From assembly GCF_014863545.1 (NCBI RefSeq), contig NZ_CP062260.1:6163501-6227500 (forward strand): DNA of 64,000 nucleotides, read 5' to 3'. A program made the translations under genes and the position numbers. Origin of the DNA: Paenibacillus sp. JNUCC32. GTDB taxonomy: Bacteria; Bacillota; Bacilli; Paenibacillales; Paenibacillaceae. Each line of letters opens with the position of its first letter. Within the stretch, counting starts at the first letter, position 1. Below the pieces are notes generated by a model. That model saw only the letters and a program-made list of their open reading frames with translations. It had not been told where the DNA came from and searched no databases. Of the stretch, positions 11,855-20,323 are shown one piece after another.

Positions 11855-11882
11855 GAATATCCCGTCAGGCCCCTCATATAAT
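11855..11882 (+). promoter_or_regulatory. Candidate sigma-E promoter of spoIIID
   Basis: GAATAT (11855-11860), 14-base spacer, CATATAAT (11875-11882) matches the sigma-E pattern (ATA core, then CATACAAT) at seven of eight -10 bases. spoIIID is a sigma-E gene in B. subtilis. The distance to the GTG start (35 bases) is comfortable. Confidence 0.7.
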
Positions 11883-11917
11883 GTACCAAACTATCCACAC
11901 AGTAGGGAGGCGGGAGC

Positions 11918-12202
11918 GTGCACGATTACATCAAAGAGCGGACCATTAAGATCGGACGCTGTATCGTGGAAACGAGGCATACGGTTCGAACTATAGCCAA
12001 AGAATTTGGCGTGTCGAAGAGCACGGTGCATAAGGACTTAACCGAACGTCTGCCGGAGATCAACCCGGACCTGGCGGATCAGGTAAAGCACATTCTCGAA
12101 TACCACAAATCCATCCGCCATCTGAGAGGCGGAGAAGCTACCAAGATCAAGTACAAAAAAACCGGCAGCAACCGTGAACCGGTGGCCACGGCAAAATCCT
12201 GA
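11918..12202 (+). CDS. spoIIID: Sporulation transcription regulator SpoIIID
   Basis: Mother-cell DNA-binding protein that represses or activates many sigma-E genes and helps switch on sigK. The 94 residues contain a helix-turn-helix (about residues 24-45, TIAKEFGVSKSTVHKDL) and a basic C-terminal tail; length and order next to mbl match the family. GTG 11918 follows GGGAGG (11905-11910). The downstream spacing leaves room for its own transcript end, but no clear terminator was seen. Confidence 0.95.
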   Translation: MHDYIKERTIKIGRCIVETRHTVRTIAKEFGVSKSTVHKDLTERLPEINPDLADQVKHILEYHKSIRHLRGGEATKIKYKKTGSNREPVATAKS

Positions 12203-12395
12203 TTTTTTAGGGCTTTGGTCGCTAGATTGGCGTTGAATCCCTCCCCTAAAGTATGATATGTTAAAAGCTGGTATAGGATCGAAATATGGGACCTGTTTTG
12301 CCGAAGATCATCATCGATTGCTAGATTATGTCGAAGGGTGGTACGGTACAGCGAACAGACTCTTTTACCATAAAATAACACTTTGGGGGCTTTTC

Positions 12396-13397
12396 ATGAT
12401 GTTGAGCAAGGATATTGGAATCGATCTCGGAACGGCGAACGTGCTCATTCACGTAAAGGGGAAGGGGGTAGTGTTAGACGAACCTTCCGTTGTCACTATT
12501 GAGACCGACACCAAACGAGTCCTTGCCGTCGGTGAGGAAGCACGGCGCATGGTCGGGCGTACTCCCGGCAACATTACGGCGATCCGCCCGCTGAGGGACG
12601 GGGTCATCGCCGACTTCGAAATTACGGAAGCGATGCTGAAGTACTTTATTGATCGCGTGGGCGCGCGCAGTTGGCACAGCCGGCCCCGAATCCTGATCTG
12701 TGCACCGACGAACATTACTTCGGTGGAGCAGAAAGCGATCCGGGAAGCGGCTGAGCGCAGCGGCGCAAGGGATGTGTTCCTGGAAGAAGAACCGAAGGCG
12801 GCGGCAATCGGCGCAGGAATGGATATTTTCCAACCGAGCGGTAACATGGTTGTGGACATCGGGGGCGGCACCACGGATGTGGCCGTCCTGTCCATGGGCG
12901 ATGTGGTCACCGCTTCTTCGATTAAAATGGCAGGGGACAAGTTCGACGAGGCGATCACGAAGTACGTGAAGCATAAATATAAATTGCTGATCGGGGAACG
13001 GACGGCAGAAGATTTGAAGATGGCGATCGGAACGGTTCGCCCGGGCGGCAGGCAAGCTGAGATGGACATTCGCGGACGCGATATGGTATCGGGATTGCCG
13101 TTTACCGTAACGGTGTCGTCAGAGGAAGTGCAGGAAGCTCTGTGGGATCCCGTGTCATCGATCGTGCTCGCGGCCAAATCCGTATTGGAGCGTACTCCGC
13201 CTGAGCTGTCGGCGGACATCATCGATCGCGGCGTTATTCTAACGGGCGGCGGCGCGCTGCTTCATGGATTGGACGAGCTGTTGACGGACGAGCTTCGGGT
13301 GCCGGTGCTTGTCGCTGAAGATCCGATGCACTGTGTGGTTAAGGGAACGGGAATTATGCTGGATAATTTGGACAAGGTCGTTAAGAAAAAGTTCTAA
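12396..13397 (+). CDS. mbl: MreB-like cell shape protein Mbl
   Basis: Actin-like filament protein that guides cell-wall elongation at the inner membrane face. The N-terminus DIGIDLGTANVLIHVKGKG is the Mbl/MreB phosphate-1 motif; a second nucleotide motif DIGGGTTDVAVLS and the C-terminal LTGGGALLHGLD adenosine motif follow. The spoIIID neighbour identifies it as Mbl rather than MreB. The frame is open back to 12258, but ATG 12396 (or 12399) follows GGGGG (12385-12389) and gives 333 residues, as in B. subtilis. Confidence 0.95.
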   Translation: MMLSKDIGIDLGTANVLIHVKGKGVVLDEPSVVTIETDTKRVLAVGEEARRMVGRTPGNITAIRPLRDGVIADFEITEAMLKYFIDRVGARSWHSRPRILICAPTNITSVEQKAIREAAERSGARDVFLEEEPKAAAIGAGMDIFQPSGNMVVDIGGGTTDVAVLSMGDVVTASSIKMAGDKFDEAITKYVKHKYKLLIGERTAEDLKMAIGTVRPGGRQAEMDIRGRDMVSGLPFTVTVSSEEVQEALWDPVSSIVLAAKSVLERTPPELSADIIDRGVILTGGGALLHGLDELLTDELRVPVLVAEDPMHCVVKGTGIMLDNLDKVVKKKF

Positions 13398-13498
13398 CCT
13401 TCCGATATAGATGATAGGACAAGTTGAATATGGAGATGAACCGTAGCCTTTATCGACTAAGGTTCTTATGATTCGTTAATGGAAGGGAAGTGCCTTCA

Positions 13499-14380
13499 TT
13501 GTTAAGAGGTCTATATACAGCCGCTTCAGGGATGATGACCCAGGAGCAGCGACATAATACGGTGACGCAGAACATCGCCAACGTTAACACGACAGGTTAT
13601 AAGGCAACGAACAGCGTACAGCGCTCGTTCCCTGAAGTGCTGGTCTCGATGATCGGCGGCAACGAGTCGTCGAATGCGGGACGGAAGCTGGGTAAGTTCA
13701 ACACGGGCGTATACGCCGAGGAGAGCATTTCGCTCTATACCGAAGGCGCGCTCCGGGAAACGAACAAGACAACGGACTTTGCGCTGGTATCCTCATTTAC
13801 GGTACAGAATCCGGCAACGGGCCAGGCTTATCCGTTTGATGCTTCGGGCAGATACGTGGATGAGAACGGCGAGGTGATTTACCGGCCGGAAGGATTTTTC
13901 ACGGTTCAGAACGAGAACGGAGATGTCCGGTACACCCGCAACGGCAGCTTCCGGGTCAGCCCCGAAGGCAACCTGTTGAGCGAGAGCGGCTATCAGGTTC
14001 TGGATAACAATAACAGACCGATTGTATTGACAGGTCCGGCGAGTGACTTTACAGTGAATGAGCAAGGAGAAATCATGGACGCCGCTGGCAGAGGGACGGG
14101 CATCATTCTCGGCGTCAGCATCGTGAGCCAGCCTCATGGACTGATTCGAGAAGGGCATGGCGTGTTCCGCATGGCTGATCCGGACGGTGAAGTGCGTTTT
14201 ATGACGCCGGCCGATAACGGAGTGGTCCGACAGGGATTCATCGAAGGGTCCAACGTGGATCCAACGCAGTCGATGGTGGAATTGACCGCTGCGCTGCGCG
14301 CGTATGAAACGAATCAGAAAATCGTTCAATATTACGACAGAACGCTGGAGAAGGCGGTCAATGAGATTGGCCGCGTCTAA
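13499..14380 (+). CDS. flhO: Flagellar basal-body rod protein FlhO (FlgF/FlgG family)
   Basis: Rod component of the flagellar basal body. The first 40 residues carry the rod/hook N-terminal motif (AASGMMTQEQ, then NIANVNTTGYK), and the C-terminus has the family's EGSNVDPTQSMVELTAALRAYETNQ segment. GTG 13490 is in frame but sits against the ribosome binding site; TTG 13499 lies eight bases after AAGGGAAG and gives the typical MLRGLYTAASGM start (293 residues). Paired with flhP, as after mbl in B. subtilis. Confidence 0.92.
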   Translation: MLRGLYTAASGMMTQEQRHNTVTQNIANVNTTGYKATNSVQRSFPEVLVSMIGGNESSNAGRKLGKFNTGVYAEESISLYTEGALRETNKTTDFALVSSFTVQNPATGQAYPFDASGRYVDENGEVIYRPEGFFTVQNENGDVRYTRNGSFRVSPEGNLLSESGYQVLDNNNRPIVLTGPASDFTVNEQGEIMDAAGRGTGIILGVSIVSQPHGLIREGHGVFRMADPDGEVRFMTPADNGVVRQGFIEGSNVDPTQSMVELTAALRAYETNQKIVQYYDRTLEKAVNEIGRV

Positions 14381-14448
14381 GCTAACGTCTGTAAGCAGGT
14401 AGGCAGCACATTGCTGCCGAAATAATGGGAGCCCACGGGAGGTAAGTA

Positions 14449-15276
14449 ATGAACAACTCGATGATAAGCGCCATGGTGTCGATGAATGCCCTCCAGCAGC
14501 GATTGGATGTCATTGCGGACAATATGGCAAACGTCAACACGGCTGGTTATAAGAAAAAGGAGGCATCCTTTGAGGATGTGCTGACACAGGTTCAGGGCCA
14601 TCACAAGGATTTCGACCGAACGGGCCGTGCGACGCCGCTTGGCTATACACTCGGGTACGGCATGAGATTATCTTCCGTTGTGCCAAACATGGAGCAGGGC
14701 GCCATGAAGGAAACCGGCAACCCGCTCGATCTGATGATTGACGGGCAAGCCATGTTTGCGGTTCAGGGAGACGGCGCGATCGGATATACCCGCGAAGGCG
14801 GGTTCCATGTATCCCCGGACGCCCGTAATCCGAACAACCTGCTGCTGGTCAATTCACAAGGCTATCCTGTGCTTGACGTGAACGATAATCCGATTTCTCT
14901 TCCGGCCAAAGGGAAAGTTGCCATCAATGAGAGAGGTCAGATTATCGTGGAGACCCCAACGGGTGGCCGTACGGCTCCTTATGCCACCTTGAAGCTGGTT
15001 GAGCTTGAGCGTCCGGAGGGACTGGTCGCTGTAGGGGATAACCTGTTCGTCTTAGGGAATGGTTTAGCGGAAGGCGACGTATTCGATACGACGCCGCCTG
15101 CTCCGGGTGAGCCTCCTAAATCCAAGGTGCTGTCCGGATTTGTGGAGCAATCCAACGTGAACCTGACCGATGAATTGACCAAGATGATGGAAGTTCAGCG
15201 GGCCTACCAGCTGACGGCACGCGCGCTTAGTTCCAGCGATACCATGATGAACCTTGCCAACACAATGCGAGGGTAG
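14449..15276 (+). CDS. flhP: Flagellar basal-body rod protein FlhP (FlgF/FlgG family)
   Basis: Second rod protein of the pair, 275 residues. It has NMANVNTAGYKKKEASF near the N-terminus and a C-terminal SNVNLTDELTKMMEVQRAYQ-type coiled coil, the two ends that pack together in the rod. ATG 14449 follows GGGAGGTAAGTA. It probably forms one transcript with flhO and the small gene after it, closed by the terminator at 15528. Confidence 0.92.
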   Translation: MNNSMISAMVSMNALQQRLDVIADNMANVNTAGYKKKEASFEDVLTQVQGHHKDFDRTGRATPLGYTLGYGMRLSSVVPNMEQGAMKETGNPLDLMIDGQAMFAVQGDGAIGYTREGGFHVSPDARNPNNLLLVNSQGYPVLDVNDNPISLPAKGKVAINERGQIIVETPTGGRTAPYATLKLVELERPEGLVAVGDNLFVLGNGLAEGDVFDTTPPAPGEPPKSKVLSGFVEQSNVNLTDELTKMMEVQRAYQLTARALSSSDTMMNLANTMRG

Positions 15277-15285
15277 GTGGGCATC

Positions 15286-15486
15286 ATGAGTGAATCAAAC
15301 GCCAAAAAACGCTCCAAGACATCCGGATGGAAAATCGCCGTCCGTATCATGATTCCTGTATTGCTCGTACTGGCATTATTCGGGGGCATGGTCTTCGGAT
15401 ATGTTGTCCTGGGGGATCAGGAGCTTAGTGAAGTGTTTGAATGGGGCACATGGAAGCATGTTTTTGATTTGATTTTCGCACCGTGA
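15286..15486 (+). CDS. EpuA-like small membrane protein
   Basis: A 66-residue protein with a basic N-terminus, one membrane helix (about residues 21-40) and a tail with the pattern GYxVLGDxE...FEWGTWKHVFDLIF. This matches the EpuA family, which databases often label 'DNA-directed RNA polymerase subunit beta' although it is a tiny membrane protein; its role is unknown. GTG 15277 is in frame directly after the flhP stop; ATG 15286 after AGGTGGG is preferred. It ends in a tight terminator. Confidence 0.7.
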   Translation: MSESNAKKRSKTSGWKIAVRIMIPVLLVLALFGGMVFGYVVLGDQELSEVFEWGTWKHVFDLIFAP

Positions 15487-15527
15487 CGAAGGTCGGGGTG
15501 ACATACAACATCGTTGATAAGATGCCG

Positions 15528-15556
15528 AACTCCCTGCAAGGGAGTTTTCTTTTTTT
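15528..15556 (+). terminator. Terminator after flhO-flhP-epuA-like gene
   Basis: AACTCCCT (15528-15535) pairs with AGGGAGTT (15539-15546) around GCA, followed by a T-rich run TTTTCTTTTTTT. Confidence 0.93.
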
Positions 15557-15636
15557 AGGGTTAAACGGTATAATGGGATGGGACTTGCGTATTAACTTTG
15601 TCATTTCATGACAATGGACGGATGTATATAAAATAA

Positions 15637-15688
15637 CCCCACAAAGTGGAGCCTATGCTGCGATGCTTATTCCAAATACTTTGCGGGG
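15637..15688. repeat. Short inverted-repeat element (MITE-like)
   Basis: CCCCACAAAGT (15637-15647) and ACTTTGCGGGG (15678-15688) are inverted with one mismatch and enclose about 30 bases. Further dyads follow at once: AAGGG..TCTCC (15708-15720) with GGAGA..CCCTT (15741-15754), and CCTTCAC (15763-15769) with GTGAAGG (15780-15786). The first element resembles a dispersed Paenibacillus intergenic repeat from memory, but copy number cannot be judged from this window. It lies in a 430-base gap before fabZ that contains no gene. Confidence 0.5.
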
Positions 15689-15988
15689 ACCCCAAAAAAA
15701 CTTGTAAAAGGGCCCTCTCCTCGTACACGGAATGTCCGAAGGAGAAAGCCCCTTATCTGAAACCTTCACTTCTGCAGCGGTGAAGGATATCCATCATTTT
15801 TTCCGCAACTCCTTCTTTTTATGCAAATGATCCGAAATTCGTTAAAGAACCTCGAAGATGAAGCACTGATACAACCATCAGCAATACCTTCCGCTGCTTG
15901 AGAAAGCGGCATAGCGGCGCAACTGGAACGAACTCCCCTTTTCAAACGCTATGCTTGGCGGGTACGTACATAAGGAGGATTTAATACT

Positions 15989-16420
15989 ATGTTGAACATC
16001 AAACAGATCCAAGAGATTATTCCGCATCGTCCCCCGTTTTTGCTCGTCGATAAGATCGTGGAGATCGAGGATGGCAAACGGGCGGTAGGCATCAAGAACG
16101 TGACGATCAACGAACCGTTTTTTGTCGGGCATTTCCCTGAATATGCCGTTATGCCGGGAGTCCTGATTGTAGAAGCTTTGGCGCAAGTCGGCGCTGTGGC
16201 GATTCTCAACGTAGAGAGCAATCGGGGCAAGCTCGGCTTTTTGGCGGGCATTGACGGTTTCCGTTTCCGTGGACAAGTGGTACCGGGAGACACGCTGCGC
16301 TTGGAAGTCGAGATCATTCGCCTGAAGGGCATGATCGGCAAAGGGAAAGCGACCGCAACGGTGGATGGACGCGTAGTGGCCGAGGGAGAAATTATGTTTG
16401 CTCTCGCGGATAAGGAGTAA
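15989..16420 (+). CDS. fabZ: 3-hydroxyacyl-ACP dehydratase FabZ
   Basis: Dehydrates beta-hydroxyacyl-ACP in the type II fatty acid elongation cycle. A hot-dog fold protein of 143 residues with the conserved [11 protein letters not shown] start; catalytic His48 is in GHFP and Glu62 in [13 protein letters not shown] follows TAAGGAGGA at a good distance. The start of pgcA comes 45 bases later with no terminator seen, so the two may share a transcript. Confidence 0.96.
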   Translation: MLNIKQIQEIIPHRPPFLLVDKIVEIEDGKRAVGIKNVTINEPFFVGHFPEYAVMPGVLIVEALAQVGAVAILNVESNRGKLGFLAGIDGFRFRGQVVPGDTLRLEVEIIRLKGMIGKGKATATVDGRVVAEGEIMFALADKE

Positions 16421-16465
16421 TTTTCAGACTATTCTTGTTTGGATGAGGAAGGGAGACTTTTTTTC

Positions 16466-18184
16466 ATGTCAGAGATGAGTCAGAGAACAATCGATACGGT
16501 ACAGCGTTGGTTGAATGATCCTTATGTAGATGAGGAGACGAAACAGGAGCTGCGTTCACTCGAGCACGATGCCAAAGAGCTGGAGGAGCGGTTTTATCGT
16601 GATCTGGAATTTGGAACGGGCGGTCTGCGCGGCGTCATCGGTGCAGGCAGCAACCGGATGAATAAATATACGGTAGGTCGCGCAACGCAAGGCTTTGCAC
16701 AGTATATTCTGGAGGCTCACGGCGATGCGGAAGGCAAGCCTTCCGTTGTCATCGCCCATGATTCCCGGCATTTCTCGCCGGAGTTTGCGTTGGAGGCTGC
16801 TTTGGTTCTGGCTGGCAACGGGATTGTAGCCAAGCTGTACCCCTCCTTGCGTTCTACGCCGCAACTGTCATTCAGCGTGCGCCACCTGGGCGCTACTGGC
16901 GGAATTGTCATCACGGCAAGCCATAATCCGCCGGAATATAACGGCTATAAGGTGTACAACCGTGAAGGCGGCCAGTTAGTGCCGGACGAAGCGGAGAATG
17001 TGATTGCCCGGATTCAGGAGGTGGATTCTTTCTCCGCCGTGAAAAGGCTGTCGCAGGCGGATGCCGAGGCTCAGGGTCTGCTGGTTTGGCTGGGCGAAGC
17101 GGAAGATCAGGCTTTTGTGGATACGGTGACTGATATCAGCGTGAATCGGGAGCTTATCGCGTCCAAGCTGGGCGAGGATTTCAAAATCGTATTCACGCCG
17201 CTGCATGGAACTGGGCAAGCCCCGGTCGAGCGGGTGCTTCGGAACATCGGCTTTAAGCATATCCATGTCGTTCCTGAACAAGCCCAGCCGGACGGCAATT
17301 TCTCCACCGTGAAATCTCCGAATCCGGAGGAACGGGAAGCGTTCACGCTTGCGATGAAGCTTGGCGAGGAAGTGGGAGCCGACATTTTGATCGGGACGGA
17401 TCCGGACGCTGATCGCATGGGGGCCGTCGTGAAGAACGCTCAGGGCGAATACGTCGTGCTGACAGGCAATCAATCGGGCGCGATAATGATCCACTATTTG
17501 CTGGGTCAATTGAAGGAGGCGGGCAAGCTTCCTCATAACGGTGCCGTCATCAAGACCATCGTTACGAGCGAGATGGGAGCGGCGATTGCGGAGCATTATG
17601 GTGCCGCCGTGTTGAATACATTGACGGGCTTCAAGTACATTGGCGAGAAAATGACCCAGTTCGAGGAGTCCGGCAGCCATACGTATCTGTTCGGCTATGA
17701 GGAGAGTTACGGCTATTTGGCAGGCAACTATGCGCGCGATAAGGATGCCGTGCTGGCCTCGATGCTGATATGCGAAGCCGCCGCCTACTATAAAGGACAA
17801 GGCAAGACGCTGTACGATGTGCTGCAGGAGCTTTACGAGCAGTTCGGTTATTTCCTCGAGACGCTGGAATCCCGGACGCTCAAAGGCAAGGATGGCGTTG
17901 CCCAGATTCAAGCCAAGATGTCCGATTGGCGCGACAATCCGCCCCAGAAGGTCGGGGGCCAAACGGTTAAGCAGGTCCTTGACTATGCGGAGGGCTTGGA
18001 CGGATTGCCGAAGGAAAACGTGTTAAAGTATTTGCTTGAAGACGGTTCTTGGTTCTGCCTGAGACCTTCGGGCACCGAGCCGAAGATCAAAGTGTACTTT
18101 GCCGTGCGCGGCGAATCTCTCGCCGATGCGAAGGCCAAAATTCAATCGCTCTCGGATCAAGTCATGGCCCGGGTAGACGCTTAA
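16466..18184 (+). CDS. pgcA: Phosphoglucomutase / phospho-sugar mutase (PgcA-like)
   Basis: Interconverts glucose-1-phosphate and glucose-6-phosphate, feeding UDP-glucose for teichoic acid and glycolipid synthesis. The phosphoserine loop TASHNP has Ser152; the metal loop GTDPDADR and the sugar-phosphate loop RPSGTEPKIK are also seen. The frame extends to TTG 16439, but ATG 16466 lies ten bases after GAAGGGAG and gives 572 residues, close to B. subtilis PgcA. A phosphopentomutase role is possible but the context of wall genes favours glucose. Confidence 0.88.
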   Translation: MSEMSQRTIDTVQRWLNDPYVDEETKQELRSLEHDAKELEERFYRDLEFGTGGLRGVIGAGSNRMNKYTVGRATQGFAQYILEAHGDAEGKPSVVIAHDSRHFSPEFALEAALVLAGNGIVAKLYPSLRSTPQLSFSVRHLGATGGIVITASHNPPEYNGYKVYNREGGQLVPDEAENVIARIQEVDSFSAVKRLSQADAEAQGLLVWLGEAEDQAFVDTVTDISVNRELIASKLGEDFKIVFTPLHGTGQAPVERVLRNIGFKHIHVVPEQAQPDGNFSTVKSPNPEEREAFTLAMKLGEEVGADILIGTDPDADRMGAVVKNAQGEYVVLTGNQSGAIMIHYLLGQLKEAGKLPHNGAVIKTIVTSEMGAAIAEHYGAAVLNTLTGFKYIGEKMTQFEESGSHTYLFGYEESYGYLAGNYARDKDAVLASMLICEAAAYYKGQGKTLYDVLQELYEQFGYFLETLESRTLKGKDGVAQIQAKMSDWRDNPPQKVGGQTVKQVLDYAEGLDGLPKENVLKYLLEDGSWFCLRPSGTEPKIKVYFAVRGESLADAKAKIQSLSDQVMARVDA

Positions 18185-18218
18185 CCATAGATACATTTTA
18201 ATGAGAGAAGAGAACGAA

Positions 18219-18279
18219 GGGGATTTACGATGGTTGCTGCAAGGCATCAAATTGCCGTTGCCCTCCATCGTAAATCCCC
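18219..18279 (+). promoter_or_regulatory. Perfect 15 bp inverted repeat before the DUF5693 gene
   Basis: GGGGATTTACGATGG (18219-18233) is exactly complementary to 18265-18279, with a 31-base loop that itself contains GGCA/TGCC. No T-run follows; 12 bases later comes GAGGAGGT, the ribosome binding site of the next gene. It may be a strong RNA hairpin controlling translation, a stability element, or a palindromic repeat insertion. Confidence 0.75.
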
Positions 18280-18304
18280 GCAGGTTCGATGAGGAGGTAC
18301 TTTC

Positions 18305-20323
18305 GTGGTTCAGAAATGGAAACGCTGGAACACGGCAGCCCGCAAGTGGCTGTGGATTCTGGTTGTTCTTGGCGTTGCAGCGGCCCTGCCTGTAGGTTAT
18401 GACCGACTGCAAACAGAATCAACATCAAAGAACGTTGAGTTGGTGTTTGATTATCGGGATTTGTTGGATGTCGCGGTGTATCAATCCAAGCCGCAGGATT
18501 TTATATCCGAGCAGCTGGATCGCCTGAAAGACGCTGGCGTGATCAGTATGGCGCTTTATGAAAGCACGCTGGACGAGCTGGCGAAATCGCGGCGGATATC
18601 GGTATATGACGGGCAGCAGGTCGCCGATCTGACAGGTACGACGGTCTCCCCGAACGAGAATTTTACGTATGTTGCATTCCTGAACGAGGAAAGCGCAGCT
18701 TTAATTAAACCCATCATTCAAGACACGTTCACGAGACTGGGGATTCCGGTAAGATCATGGCAGTTCGATCGCGCAGTGGACGGATTGGTGCTGGAAACTC
18801 CGCGTTCCAATGCGGTCATTAAACCGTTGTCTCCAGACCCGATTACGATCAGCATGCTGCGGGAGAAGGGCTTTAACATTGTGCCGCGTCTGTCGGACAG
18901 TCTTCCGTATGACCAGGCTTACATGGAGAAGCTGATGGCTTACTTCGCGGATAACGGCGTGAAACGCATTCTGTTTGAAGGGGATTCCGCCAGAGGTTTC
19001 AATGATCAAGCCGACATGAAAAGCCTGGATTCCTTTGGCCAACTGTTGAACGAACATGGGATCGGCCTCGTGGCGATTGAGAATATCAAGCGTCCGCAAA
19101 AAGGCTTTACGAAACTTGCCTATTTAACGGATTACAACGTAACCCGTATTTATTCCTTAAGCGAGCGGGATGCTAATCTGGAGCCCGAGGTTATCGGGGA
19201 CCGCTTTGCCTTGGCATCCAAAGACCGTAACATTCGGATGTTCTATTTGAATGCAGAGCCGAGCCGGGATATGACCAAGGCTACCGTTACGCATCCGCTC
19301 GACAATCTGATTGACAGTTTGACCGGATCGGGCCAAGCCATCAAGCAGATCGAAGACAATGGATTTACCATGGGGCCTGCAGAGCCGTTTAAAGTAACCG
19401 ACTCGTCCTTGCAGCGTTACTTCAAGCTTGGGGCGGTCGTCGGAGCCATCGCGTTGATATCGCTCATGATTTCCTATTACATTCCGTTCTTGACGATTGC
19501 AGCCTTCCTGATCGGGCTTGTGGGCAGCGCCGGATTATATGTTCTAAAGCCGACATTGCTTGAACAGGCCTTGGCTTTATTTGCCGCGATCAGCGCTCCA
19601 ACGGTTGCCGTCATATTGGCCATTCGCAAAGTCAATGAAACGCAGAAGAGCATTCCGGACATGAGTCCTGGCAGAAGAGTGACCCATTCGATCGTATTGC
19701 TGGTCAAAACCTCGATTTTGTCGCTTGCGGCTGTACCGATCGTTGTTGCGTTATTGAACAATGTGACCTATATGCTCGTGCTGGATCAGTTCCGTGGCGT
19801 GAGCTTGCTTGCCGCAGCTCCGATTGGGCTTATTGCGATCTACGTGGTTCTATATCGCGGGGGATCGACTTACAGCGCAATTCTGAAGCTGCTTAAAGCA
19901 CCGATCTCGTTGACATGGGTCATCGCAGCGGGTATTGTGGCCATCGTTGGCTGGTACTATCTCACCCGTACAGGTAATGCAGGGTCCGTATCTTCGATCG
20001 AAATGACATTCCGTACATTCCTGGAAAATACGTTTGGCGTACGTCCGCGTAACAAGGAATTCTTGCTCGCTCATCCGATGATGGTACTCGGCGTGTTCCT
20101 GTCATTTAAGTATCGTCATGCCGTATACCTTCTCATTATCGGCGTGATGGGGCAGCTGTCGATGGTCGGAACATTCACGCATATTCACACGCCTCTCTAT
20201 ATTTCGGCGATTCGCGTCGTATTGGGCCTTGGACTCGGCCTGATCATCGGATTGATCGCGATATTGGTATGGCAAGTGGCAGAAAGGATCTGGAAACGAT
20301 GGTCTCCACTTCTAAGACAATAG
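18305..20323 (+). CDS. DUF5693 family polytopic membrane protein
   Basis: A 672-residue protein that I recognise as DUF5693 mainly by its place directly upstream of csaB, typical of Paenibacillus. An N-terminal membrane helix (about residues 16-32) is followed by a soluble, probably extracellular domain of about 340 residues, then at least eight hydrophobic helices from about residue 375 to the end. The function is not established; the context suggests export or assembly of wall polymer. GTG 18305 follows GAGGAGGT (18291-18298). Its 3' end overlaps csaB by 25 bases. Confidence 0.75.
   Translation: MVQKWKRWNTAARKWLWILVVLGVAAALPVGYDRLQTESTSKNVELVFDYRDLLDVAVYQSKPQDFISEQLDRLKDAGVISMALYESTLDELAKSRRISVYDGQQVADLTGTTVSPNENFTYVAFLNEESAALIKPIIQDTFTRLGIPVRSWQFDRAVDGLVLETPRSNAVIKPLSPDPITISMLREKGFNIVPRLSDSLPYDQAYMEKLMAYFADNGVKRILFEGDSARGFNDQADMKSLDSFGQLLNEHGIGLVAIENIKRPQKGFTKLAYLTDYNVTRIYSLSERDANLEPEVIGDRFALASKDRNIRMFYLNAEPSRDMTKATVTHPLDNLIDSLTGSGQAIKQIEDNGFTMGPAEPFKVTDSSLQRYFKLGAVVGAIALISLMISYYIPFLTIAAFLIGLVGSAGLYVLKPTLLEQALALFAAISAPTVAVILAIRKVNETQKSIPDMSPGRRVTHSIVLLVKTSILSLAAVPIVVALLNNVTYMLVLDQFRGVSLLAAAPIGLIAIYVVLYRGGSTYSAILKLLKAPISLTWVIAAGIVAIVGWYYLTRTGNAGSVSSIEMTFRTFLENTFGVRPRNKEFLLAHPMMVLGVFLSFKYRHAVYLLIIGVMGQLSMVGTFTHIHTPLYISAIRVVLGLGLGLIIGLIAILVWQVAERIWKRWSPLLRQ

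Noticed and set aside
16976..17962. 328-residue antisense frame across pgcA
   Set aside because: Shadow of pgcA, which has all catalytic motifs on the + strand.
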